A stretch of 64,000 bases of DNA from Welwitschia mirabilis (Eukaryota; Gnetophyta; Gnetopsida; Welwitschiales): assembly GCA_051453625.1 (NCBI GenBank), contig JBOZIK010000001.1:294959427-295023426 (forward strand), given 5' to 3'. The notes beneath the pieces were generated by a model. It saw only the letters and a list, made by a program, of their open reading frames with translations, was not told where the DNA came from and did not search any database. Both the position numbers and the translations under genes were made by a program. Within the stretch, counting starts at the first letter, position 1. Each line of letters opens with the position of its first letter. Positions 24,171-35,262 of this stretch are shown in pieces.

Positions 24171-27100
24171 AATAAGAATGATAGCTTCTTAGAAGGATTA
24201 TAACTTTTACTTTCTTATAAGCTTTTAGTTTAGTTTTTATTTTAAGTTTTCTAATGGTTGGTAATGATCATCTCCCATGATACTTAAACTAGTCTTGTGT
24301 TCTTTTATTTTATTTTGAGTGATTCTTATTACTACTTTTCTTTCTAGTGATGGGTACTGATCCCTTTGAGTGATATCCAACCTGGTCTATGTTCTTTAAT
24401 TTTCTTTTCTTTCTAGTGATTGATACTAGTTCATTTCCAGTAATACTCGAAGTAGTCTAGTTTTGAGTTTTATTTAGTTTTTTTACTAACTTAATCTACA
24501 TTTCATATAAAAATTTATGTTATAAGTTTAACAATGTCTTTGTAGGTTGCAACCAAAGGTAAAAAACCAAAATTTTAGTCATTTCTTTACATGTTTTCTT
24601 TTATTTCCTATAATTTTAGTTTGATATTTTAACTATCTAATTTTGTTATTATAAACTATTGAAAAATGAAAAAGCATTTAGAGTTTATTTCCCTAGGTTT
24701 TATTTTCTAAGTTATGATCATTTTTATTTTCCACTAATCATTTTTGTACCCTATAATATGAAATATTTATATATCTCCTAACATAACATCACTCTTTTCT
24801 TAACTCATTCTTTTCAAACAACTAATACTGCTATCCTTTTTGCTCAAATCTTGAACTTTGCATATACTCTTTCTTAGACACTCTAAATCATTTCTATTAT
24901 TGGGCCTCTTTTAAAACCTTGTAAAAGTATGAAAACATAATTCTATGACCAATTGCATAAATTATTTTCTGAAACTTATTATGATTTGAGCACATGATCC
25001 ATTTGAAATACCTTCTGAGCTACAACCTTTCTATAAAAATTGTGAAACTCTCTACATCTTTTCTAATCATATTTAATTTAAATAGATTATAGAAATCATA
25101 TTCAATCTAATCAAAATTCATGGGACTACCTTTAATGCAACTCATATCATTTTAAACCCTGAGATCCTTCTAACACTAGATAAATCTTTGGAGAATATCT
25201 AAAAAGCCTAGAGTCCCCTCCATACACAGATCGATCTATTTATAATCTTGATTTTGAAATTCCTTATTTTAAATAAAGAGAATTTGATCCCACACCTATC
25301 TTTTATCTTCCTTGTTATATTTTTCATCATTTAACTAATATCCTTCATCTTTCTACTCTCAATAATCCTCTTCAAAATCCTTAGAAGATACTCTATAGAA
25401 TTTCTTAAAAAATGATATCCAACTCCATTCTAATGAGCCTTTTTCTCAATCACTTTGCATTTTCTAAAGAAAAATGTTAAAGGAATCATGGAATCTCAAA
25501 AGCAAACTATGAAAAATCTTGGGCAAATTCTTCAACATGTAACCTAGACCAATGCTTAAATTGCTAATATTCTTAACCAATAAAAATAAGATGAACCTTT
25601 TTACATTTCACAAATATAAGAGTATTAAAAAACCTTTAAATTAATGAGAATAATAAAATTATTGATATCCAAGCTAAAACTTAAAGAGTGAGGAAGAAAC
25701 CCATGAAGAAACCCATGAGGAAATCTATGAGGACCTTGAGTTCAAAATTTCATTATAAGAGGAACAATTATGTGCAAGTGGTCTATAATATAGAGTAGAA
25801 TGAAACATATCAGACAATAAGAAATCATTAGAAGATGAATAACTATTCGAGAAGGTTATATCTTAAAGAGTTATACAATAAAGAATGAATCATTAAGTGA
25901 CATCAACAAGAAGAACATTTAATTACAATGATTGTCACTTAAGCAACCACATTAGTAAGAGTTCCCATGTGACCATAATGAGGAAAATAATTTTAGGAAA
26001 GAGCCCTTACATGATTCATCCTTTGAGAAATCCTCATCTTTTTCTCAATAACTTCATGAGCTGATCATTTCATCTTCATCTTTATCTACTAAGTAAGGTC
26101 CAAGCCTTAATGAAAAAGCTAAACCTTCTTTAGAGTTAAAATCACTTTTTATATATCTTACACATGATTCTTCTAATGAAGATTTAACTTTTCAAGTAAT
26201 TGCTAATCCATCTCTTTCTTCCTTTTAAAATGATATCTTTCATGAGTTATTAAATAAGCAAAAACAAGCAAAAGGATAACTATTTATGATTTTAAATACA
26301 TAAACCTTTCTACTTTCACTAATGTTCTTTCTAATTTCATGAATTCTTACATAAAAGTCTACATGAATTCTCTTACAATTAAATATGATTTACAAAATTT
26401 CAAATCATTTAATCTTTACCTCCATACTTTTGAGCCACTTTCCACATACTATCTTGAAAAATCCCTTTCAGAGTTTCTAGTTTTATTACATGCTTTTAGA
26501 TTAGATTTTAAATTAGATTTTCATTTTAAATTAAATTTAGGATGAAAAATATTAAAAACTTTAAAAGAGCTTTTAATTAGTGGTATCTCTCACCTAAAAC
26601 CACCCAATCATCACTTAAACACTTTCATTTAGGAAATCCCAAATTTCATCCTCTTAAGCCTCTTCATTTACCTATTCCATGTTCTAACAACTCCATTAAG
26701 CCAATAAATTATTCATATTAGTCATTCACTTATGAATTCATAAGGCTTATAGACCCAAGTTAATGGCCTTTAATAAAAATTAATAATAAATAATCTTGTT
26801 ATCATTTAAGTAATGGTTAAGATTAAGTACACTTATGGGTTTCAAGAAAAAAAAAGTGCTTATTTTGGGTTTAATTGTTAAAGTCACATTTACTTAATGT
26901 CTTTAATTTTGATAAAACATGGTTGAAAAGGAAGAAATCTATCTTCATATTATGATCCTTATGTTTAAAGCTTTTGATGGGAATAAGATTTTTCTTAATT
27001 AGGCTAATGAGCTAATAACACCTCTGATATGCATTTAAAAGAATGAATATGAGAAAAAGAACAAAAATAAAAATAATATCTCTTATTCAAATGCATATAT

Positions 27101-28060
27101 TATTAATCACTTAATTGGGTTTAGTTAACTACATTAGAGCTATAGACACTTATTAGCAATGCAGCTGTGATACCCACTTATGACATAATCAACTACATAA
27201 GGGCTATAAACGTTCACTGATAATGCACCACTAATTTCTTTATAAAACAACATGTTTAACTATATTGAAATAAAATGTTATAACACTAGATGCTTAATAT
27301 GATTCAAAAGCTTAAACAAAAGGACATATATGCTAGTAGAAGAGGAAAATAATGGGAAAAAAGGTGGAAATTAGAAGCCTTTAGAGTTATATCATCTTTA
27401 ACTTTTATACTTAATATTTGTTGTGATTTCTTGAATTTATATAAGTCACTTGGTCGATATTATGTTTATTTAATATTAAGATCTATTATAAATAACAAAA
27501 ATACAATAAAGGCCATTAACTTAGGTAGGTTCTCTCCTTTATCGATTGGTTGTATAATTGAGTCCTTTAACAGATTTTCATTTTTCATCTCCATAACCCA
27601 GTTCACTTCATCTTCATTTCACAAGAAATAACATCATAAGGTACAAACCACTTTTTATTAATGGATTTTTTACTTATAATTTTATAAAGGAATAAAAAAA
27701 TGATTGTCTCACATTAGATGATCTTTTCCTTTTTGTATCTTAGTTGCATTGCTTTACATATTTTTCTTTTAAGAAAGGTACTTATCAAGATTTTTCTAAG
27801 GATACATTCTCAAAATGGTTTTAACATTTTCTATCATAAAAATTTAAGGATAAAGTTAAATTTTGGCTATAAGGTATAACATCCTATTTTTACATAATTT
27901 TTCACAGAATTTCTAAAGTTTGATGCCTTAATTTAGAAATTGGTCATAAAATTTTGCAAAAAGACATACAATTGCTCACACTTTAATGTTCTTCCTTAGA
28001 TAATTTTTCCATGTTGAACATTTCGTCATTAATGTTTTGCTAAGAGTCTAGAAAAAGTCT
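24171..28060 (+). pseudogene. Internal region of the plus-strand nested element, gag-like remnants
   Basis: A plus-strand frame near 25490-25700 reads MKNLGQILQHVT..TNA.IANILN then FYISQI.EY, with stops at Gln positions. This resembles a Tat/Athila-type gag segment and the coiled-coil stretch of the related element near 14000. A second short acidic motif repeats at about 25700-25740 (THEETHEEIYEDLEF). A frame at 26339-26545 has no recognisable relative. From 26600 to 28060 I see only decayed AT-rich sequence, with no RT, RNase H or integrase motif. Confidence 0.5.
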
Positions 28061-28071
28061 AGTTAGGGGAG
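28061..28071 (+). promoter_or_regulatory. Polypurine tract
   Basis: AGTTAGGGGAG immediately before TATATTAACATG, the start of the 3' LTR. In live elements it primes plus-strand DNA synthesis. It proves the plus orientation of this element. Confidence 0.65.
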
Positions 28072-28622
28072 TATATTAACATGTAAAAATAACATTTATA
28101 TTAAGTGTTTCATGACGATGTATTATAAATGAAGATATTAATTTCATTATTTTAATTATAAAATATGTCTCCTATTATTTTGTAAATAAAAATTAATTGT
28201 TTTTTCATAATATTTGCAAATCTTTATCCACATTTTAAAATACATGGCACAATTTTGCATAAAATAACAATGGCAATGAAGACATACAATGGTAACAAAT
28301 AGCAGTAACATTAGAAGACATGTGATAGAGGCATGTGGAGGTGGCACTAGAGACATGGGGTAATCACACTAGTTGTTAAAGGAATCTAGCTTCAGAGGCC
28401 ATATGTTAAACTCATTATGATAAAGATTTCACCTAATGCTACATGATAACCTTCACCAAATGCTAAATGTTAAATGATAAATATGTTGCCTAATGCTATA
28501 GGAAAACATTTTATCTATCTAATTATATAAGATAAGCTCCATGAAAGACTATAGGACAAAATCTTATCTACCAAATATTAAATGATGAGGATTCTACCTA
28601 GCATTATAAGCCAAAGACTCTC
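28072..28622 (+). repeat. 3' LTR of the plus-strand nested element, left piece
   Basis: It matches 22807 to about 23360 of the 5' LTR (TTAACATGTAAAAATAACATTT.., ATAAAATATGTCTCCTATT..). It stops at AGACTCTC where TGATAGGTAGCCC of the third element begins. Confidence 0.8.
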
Positions 28623-29752
28623 TGATAGGTAGCCCACATTTTGCATTTTAAATATGGTTTGAAGTGTGTTTTTAGGTCTTTTTAATATTTCTAATTCTTA
28701 AATTAATTACTTTTGAAGTCAAGGACCTATGATAAAGGATTAAACATAATTTGGATCAAAACTAAGTAATTATAAAGCATTTGAGAAAGCACTAGAAAAT
28801 GAAGCAATCAAATCCCCCCTACCACTAGAAGACAAAGCACTAAAAGATAAAGCATTAAAGAACAAGGCACTTGAGGAGACAAATATACTCCATATTCCAC
28901 TAGATTCCAAAAATTCCACATGATAGGTGGGTAAGGGAAGGAAATGACTACCTAGCAGATTCTACCTACTACTAAATTCCAAGAAGTATAAGTGATAGTA
29001 ACCATCAAATAATCATTAAATCTATTACTATATCTATATTGTAGCCATCACTTATCACTGGAGAATGAATTTGATGGATGACAAAGAATTAAGTTCTATT
29101 TTTAGCTAAAACTATAATGTAACCATTCTAGTCTATTCTTTAGCTAAACTAGTCCATCATCCAAACCTATATAAACCTCCTTAGGACTCTCATTTCTCCA
29201 TCTCTATTTCGGTATCAACGTACTTATGACACTGTAGCAATTTGGGAAAGAAGATCCATTAACTTATGAGAAGAACTAACTTAGTGTTGAGCTGTGTATC
29301 CTCCATTAAGGAGTTATTACTTGTAAGTGGATGCATTGAGTTGCATTTTGTTAATGTTAATAAAGTATACTTTATTCTTAAATTATATCTCTCACTAGAT
29401 TTCTTATACTTTATGTTGATGTCAATTTAATACTCTTGTAGATTAAATATGATTTTTATATAGAGTCTAAGGATCAACATGATTGACAACAAGTTGGTAA
29501 AAACATGAGTTGATTGCATTTAGGATTTGCACTTTCATTTCATTGCATATCCACTTTTTTTTGGATTCATCCCATTGCATTTTACCATTTGCATTGTTTA
29601 TTTTTATAAATTTTTCTATTCTATTTCTCTTTTATAAAGAATTAGGACTCTATAACTTATTTTATTCTTTAATTTTATAAACCTGAATTAACTTACTTTG
29701 TATGCTTGAGATCTAACTTGCAAATTAGGTAAGCATAATACACAACACAACA
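28623..29752 (+). repeat. 5' LTR of the third-level element
   Basis: It pairs with 33386-34481. Common landmarks are TGATAGGTAGCCCAC, the AAAGCACTAAAAGATAAAGC short repeat (about 28836), CCTATATAAACCTCCTTAGG with a TATA box, and the end GTAAGCATAATACACAACAC. It holds no gene. Confidence 0.85.
29168..29175 (+). promoter_or_regulatory. TATA box of third-level 5' LTR
   Basis: TATATAAA in the context CCAAACCTATATAAACCTCC, 545 bp from the LTR start. The partner LTR has TATATAAA at 33870-33877 in the same context, so this is likely the U3 promoter. Confidence 0.6.
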
Positions 29753-29755
29753 TTT

Positions 29756-29773
29756 TGGCACCATGGCGAGGAG
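29756..29773 (+). promoter_or_regulatory. Primer-binding site of tRNA-Asp type
   Basis: TTTTGGCACCATGGCGAGGAG begins at the LTR end. It is close to TGGCGCCGTTGCCGGGGA, the plant site complementary to the tRNA-Asp 3' end used by Tat/Athila-type elements. It is the best preserved of the three sites of this kind here. Confidence 0.65.
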
Positions 29774-31180
29774 GCACTCATAATGGGTATAAATAAAGTG
29801 AGTCTTTGGAAGATCAAGTTCTATATCAATAATAAGATGATATTATTCTTTGAATGTGCTACTTTCTTTTGGTGTTATACAGTAGTATCAAGGCTTGATT
29901 TTATAATCTTTACTTGATTGATCTTGCTTAATTGTAATATCACTTCTTTTATTTTTTTTCTTGTAGCATTTCTTTTTAGTAATTACATTTAATAAAATAG
30001 TCTAATCCTTATTGTTTAATTGGATTTTAGAAATTTCTATCTAGAATATTCATATATTATATATTCTTTGGTGTTGCTAAAACTTAGTTTTATGGAAGAC
30101 AAAAGAACTCTAGGTGAAATTTTTGCAAAAATAAGAAAGAATTTGCGATCAGAAAATGATGCTTCTATGGAGAGGAAAATACCTCTACATGAAAATCATG
30201 CTAAAAGAAGAAGGAATTTGCAATTAAAGAACAAGTCCATGGATGATAAGAAACCTTTACATGGAATTTTTACTGAAAGTAGAAAAAGTAAGTCTATTTA
30301 AGAGATCTTAGCTAATAGAAAGAAGAACTTACCTTTAAAGGATGTTGTTAAAACTAGGGAACTTTTATTTTCTCAATCTACCTTCTTTTCTCTTTTCTCT
30401 TTTTAATATTTTTTTTCTCAACCTTCTTCTATGTATAAGCTTTAATATCCTCCCTCTTTTAGAGAAGCATTCTACAATCATTTTGACAAACCGTAATAAT
30501 CTTCCATGAAGAACTATGAAAAACATATAAATTTCCTATACCAATATCTTCATCAATGTGTAAACCATAGTGAAATGATCAATAAGAATGTGGAGAGATT
30601 AGTGAAAGTTATCATACAAATCTATGAGAGAGAACAACATTCTTAGGCCTACCCAGTTATGTCTACTACATCCCACCTTAAGAATAATGAGGAGAACTTA
30701 GAAACAAGTAGCAACTATTCTTTATTTGAAATAGAAAATAAGATTTTATATCAATTTCAACTATTCCATCTAATAGGAGATGGCCAAAATTAGAACAATG
30801 ATTATTTAACTCAACAAATAAACAAGAATGATGAGGATGATAAGGATAGTATAGAAATACTAGATCATATTCCCAATCTCCACTTACTTTTAGAGTTTAA
30901 TGGAAAACAAGTGTTAACACAAGAAAATAAAAAAATCTTCCAATATGATGAAGATGATGAGTTTATTTCTTTTTGTGGACTTATTAATGAATCTAATAAC
31001 TTAGAAAATGACAATAATACTTAATAAGATAATGATGAATACAATGAAGAAGAGGAAGATATAGTTGCAGATAATAATGAAGAAAGTGAAGAATGCATTC
31101 AACAAAGTAATGATGAAGACAACAATGAGGAGAATAAGAATAATGAGAAATCCATGAAGATTTAATAGAACTTAATAGAG
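29774..31180 (+). pseudogene. Gag-like region of the third-level element
   Basis: A 93-codon frame at 30020-30301 holds three related basic segments of about 25 residues, each starting near (M)E/DDK and R-L or P-L (MEDKRTLGEIF, MERKIPLHENH, MDDKKPLHGIF). It continues past one stop with LKDVVKTREL. The first segment resembles the N-terminal DNRTLKEL motif of Athila/Tat gag. From about 30810 to 31165 the same strand is very acidic (runs of Asp, Glu and Asn such as NEEEEDIVADNNEESEE), with few stops. The overall identity as gag is likely but not certain. Confidence 0.5.
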
Positions 31181-33373
31181 GATATACTTATTTGTTCTAA
31201 TGCAATAATCTAACTTGAATATTCTACCCACATTTTTCCATCCCTTCCACTTGTTCTTTCATGTAAAATCTCAAATAACATCCTTCCTTTTACTCCTACT
31301 CCCATATTACCTCGTGATGTTCATAATGGTAACATTTCTCTTTCATTTGAACGTTTACGTAATTCTCAAAGCCACATCCCTTTTCTTGCCTTTAATAAAA
31401 CCCATAACCTTGATACTTCTATTTCTAATATCTCTGAAACTCTTCCTCTGAAAACTCCATGTAATAGTTAAACTAATATCCTTTCCTCTCCTATCATATC
31501 CCCTTTACCTTGTTCCTTTAATGATTACTCTTTTTAAAAGTATGACTCAAGATGTCTTAGAATTATAAATTAAGATAAACCTTATCTCCTTAATAATAAT
31601 CCATGCTTAGAATTGAATCTTAGGGAGCTTCTTAAGTATTTTAAAACTATTCTAATTAGTCATCCTAAAAACCTTAATTGAAATTATTAGATCTCTCATA
31701 GTACCATTAATGTTTTTCATTTTTAATATTAATGTTTGAATGTAATCTATGTTTTAAATTCTCCATATCATGAGTTTGATAAGAGATTATTTATCAGTGA
31801 AATATATCTCTATGAATTTTATGGACATAAAATGTTATTTAGTTAGGTTATTTATTGTCAATTAATTCCTCATAAAAAATGCATGCATATCTTTTATGGT
31901 TTATCAATTGGTTTACCTATGATTTGGTCCTTATTTTTCTTGAAAAATTACAATGCAATAACTATGGTGAAATATCTAGCTTTTTGGCATAGAGATAAAT
32001 GTAAAGCAAAGGAATAATAGTTTTGTTTCAATACTGGTATTTTATTTAAAGGAATTGATGTAGTGGGTCCTCTTTTCTTAATGGGATGTGCATTACTTAT
32101 CTTTATGTAAACGTAATTATTTAAATAGTCTCTTTTTTAACATCTATTAACCATATAGCATGTTTAAGAATTTTAGGATTTTGTAATTTATGGATGATTA
32201 ATTACATTTTTTTCAATTTAAAGGCATTCAAATGCCTCTGAATTCTTATTCCAGAAAAGTAAAATGTATGTAATTGAGTTGTTCATATTGTATGCTTTTT
32301 CTTTTTATCAACTTCATTTATACTATAAAATACCTTTTGATAATTGCTCCTAATATATCTCAAGGAGTACTGCACTAGGGGTATAGTTGCTTAACGGCCT
32401 ATGTCCTATCTGACAGGTCCAATCACTTGTAATAAAAAACAAGGTTAGTGGTTTAGAAATGAGCACTTTGTAATGAGAGAAATCCAAGGTAGAAGAAGGT
32501 ATACCTTGAAGTGTTTCATAATTGTCACATTGTTAAATATTATTAGTTTGTAGTCATCTTTTAAATTGATGCTTAATATTATAGCTATAATGTATTAATT
32601 TCTATTAGTACATTGTCATTTTCATCCATTGTATTCAAACAGAGCCATGATGTTTTACTAATTGGAACTCATGTATCTTTAATTAGGAATAAACTATTGA
32701 TAAGTGATCAAGTTGAAATGGAATATGTTCTTATGTAATGTGTTTATATCTATTCATTAAGTTAGATAATTCAAAACTTGTTAATTATACTTTTTCTATT
32801 TTTCATAGGATCATAGTATTAGAGTAATCAATTTGATCTTTTAAAAGAGATCTGAATTTCTTTTTCTTTCAAATAAACTATTAGGTTTTGAGAGGTTACC
32901 ATTTAGGATCTAGGTAATTTAATGCTTATTTTCATGATGTTTTATCTTGCTTTGATTTATTTTCTTTTCCTTTCTGATTTTATGCTTGTGTATTTTTCTT
33001 TTTCATTTTATCTCTTATCCTTGATGTATCTTTTATAATATTTTAGTTGCTAAAGTATCTTGTTCTTATCTACTAATTTTTCTTAAACTTTCAATGCATG
33101 TATGACTCTAGTGAAGAGCATATTTATATGAAATTTCTAAGAAGTGATTAATTAGATCTTTTAGAAATAAGTTTTTATGTGGAATTATATTTTTCATAAG
33201 CTCAAATAATATGTTTGAACTTAATGCATATATTTTTTTTGATGATTATTTTGAATGAGAGACACTTCATATTTAATAATGTCATTATCTCAAATTGTTA
33301 TCTTTCATCTCCTATTCAATTTGGCTAGCTTCCATGCTTTTTTTCTTACTTTGTTAGGAACTGACAAATGCTT
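31181..33373 (+). other. 3' internal part of the third-level element, unassigned
   Basis: Fragmentary frames only. The best is at about 31760-32030 (FDKRLFISEIYLYEFYGHKML, then LIPHKKCMHIFYGLSIGLP after a stop), coding-like for about 80 codons but not recognised. The frame at 31215-31451 is hydrophobic and probably chance. From 32100 to 33370 nothing beyond AT-rich sequence was seen. Confidence 0.35.
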
Positions 33374-33385
33374 AATAAGGGGTTA
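33374..33385 (+). promoter_or_regulatory. Polypurine tract of the third-level element
   Basis: AATAAGGGGTTA directly before TGATAGGCAGCCC, the start of the 3' LTR. Confidence 0.6.
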
Positions 33386-34481
33386 TGATAGGCAGCCCAC
33401 TTGTCACATTTGACATATGGTTTAGAGTGTGTTTTCATGTCTTTTTTACATGTTTAATGCTCAAATTAATTACTTTTTATGAAAAAAAAAGAAAGCACTA
33501 CCAAATGAAGCAATCAAAGTACGTCTACCACTAGAAGATAAAGCACTAAAAGATAAAGCATTAAAGGATATTCTTGAGGAGACAACTATGTTCCACATGC
33601 CATTAGATTCCAAGAAGCTCATATGGCAGGTGGGTGAGGGAAGGAAATTATTACCTACTATATTCCACCTACCACTAAATTTCAAGAATCAGAAGTGACA
33701 GTGATCATTAAATCATCATTACATCTATTACTATATTTATATTATAGCTGCTCACCTATCACTAGAGGATGAAGTTGGTGGATGACAAAGAATTAAGCTT
33801 TGTTTTTAACCTAAAATTGTGTAAATATTTTAGTTTATTCTTTAGTTAAATTAGTCAATCATCCAAACCTATATAAATCCCTTAGGCCTCTTATTTATTC
33901 ATCTCTCTTTTGGCATGAAAGTTCTTTTAACATTAGAGAAACTTGGACAAGGAGATCCATTCACTTATGAGAAGGACTGGCTTAATGTTAGGCTATGTAT
34001 CCTTTATTAAGGAGTTGTTACTTGTAAGCGGATGCATTAAGGTACATTTTATTAAAGTTAATAAAATGTATTTATTTTTTAAATTATATCTTTTTCTATA
34101 TTCCTTATATTGTATGTTGATGTCAATTTAATACTCTTGTAGATTAAATATGATTTTGATATATAGTATAAGGGCTAATTTGGATGAGAACAAGTTGATA
34201 AAAATGTTAATTCATTACATTTAGGATTTACATTTTCATTCCATTACATTACAACTTTTGTTTGCATTCATCCTATTGCATTTCATCTTTTGCATTATTT
34301 ATTTTTATAAATTTTTCTCTTCTATTTCAATTTTCTAAAGAATCAGGTCTTTTATAACTCATTTTCTTCTTTAAGTTTATGAACTCAGATTAAATTATTT
34401 TGTGCCCTGTATGTTTGCTTACCATTACTTGAGAAATTTAAGATATAACTTGTAGACTAGGTAAGCACAACACATAGCACA
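33386..34481 (+). repeat. 3' LTR of the third-level element
   Basis: It is the partner of 28623-29752, slightly shorter, with TATATAAA at 33870-33877. The open minus-strand frame at 33470-33685 and plus frame at 33943-34131 lie inside it and have no counterpart frame in the other LTR, so they are taken as chance. Confidence 0.85.
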
Positions 34482-35257
34482 TTAATCTTAATGATCTTAA
34501 CACTATCCTCACCTATAAAAGGGACTTGAGTTCTCATTTTTAATCATCCTTTTTTTGATAAAGTAGTAGAACCTTGGGAGTGTCAAGTCAACATGAACTC
34601 TTGAGTACTCTCTTTGGAAAGTGATCTTGCTTCAAGGATAGCTTAAGGATTGCTTACCATTTTCCTTATTCTTCCTTTGATGTAATGAATTTCTTTTGAC
34701 TTAATATAAAGTAAATGTTCATTTTTTATTTTGAGTTATATCTAGGTTCATATTTTTAATGCTTAGTAAACCTACGTTATCAAGTTACTTTATTATTAAG
34801 TAAGTTTCTTAAGTCAGTTGGTTTAAGTATCTTTTACTTGATGGATTTTGAGTACTTTTAGTTCTTACATTTTATTCTTCTTTAAGGGCTATAAAGGATC
34901 ACATGACTTTTAAAATCACCAATTTTTATATGATGAATGAGATTATGTTACCATGACATAATTCATTATTACTTAATAATTTCAAGTATGTTTTACAAAA
35001 GTGCAAGATATCATTAAAGTAAAGAATTGTTGGTGAACAAGTTGGGCTAAACCTTGGAGATTGCTTAGTTTCCTACTTCTTCAAATTAAGTTTTAAGAAA
35101 TCTCTCTCTTACTCTATTTTTTCCATTTCTTTTATTATAACTTAAAATATAAGAAATATTTGTATAAATTTTGTAAGTCATCCCAATTATCCATATGAAG
35201 ATAATGATATTGAGTATTTATCCAGTTTAAATCTAATTCACTACACTTAAATGAACA
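34482..35257 (+). repeat. 3' LTR of the second-level element, right piece
   Basis: It resumes the split LTR at TTAATCTTAATGATCTTAAC, equal to ATGATCTTAACC in the 5' LTR near 23372. It runs through TATAAAA (34514-34520) to ..CACTTAAATGAACA. Confidence 0.8.
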
Positions 35258-35262
35258 CTGTA

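Larger units (their letters stand above)
28623..34481 (+). mobile_element. Third-level nested LTR retrotransposon with tRNA-Asp-like primer site
   Basis: LTRs at 28623-29752 (1130 bp) and 33386-34481 (1096 bp) both start TGATAGG(T/C)AGCCCAC and end ..CACA/AACA. A primer site (29756-29773) and a polypurine tract (AATAAGGGGTTA, 33374-33385) fix the plus orientation. The element splits the 3' LTR of the host element exactly. No clear target duplication was recognised. The 3.6-kb internal part has a gag-like frame but no RT, so it is probably a non-autonomous or deleted member. Confidence 0.83.
22807..35257 (+). mobile_element. LTR retrotransposon nested in the middle Tat/Ogre LTR, itself carrying another element
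   Basis: The 5' LTR is 22807-24148. The 3' LTR is 28072-28622 plus 34482-35257, split by a second element. The two LTRs total 1342 and 1327 bp. The polypurine tract AGTTAGGGGAG (28061-28071) abuts the 3' LTR, so the element points to the plus strand. CTACA (22802-22806) and CTGTA (35258-35262) look like a decayed 5-bp target duplication. The LTR family is that of the 9902-16919 element in reverse orientation. No RT was found in the 3.9-kb internal part. Confidence 0.82.

Noticed and set aside
30020-30301. Independent nuclear gene encoding a basic repeat protein
   Set aside because: It lies just downstream of a primer-binding site within a complete LTR pair, in the position expected for gag.
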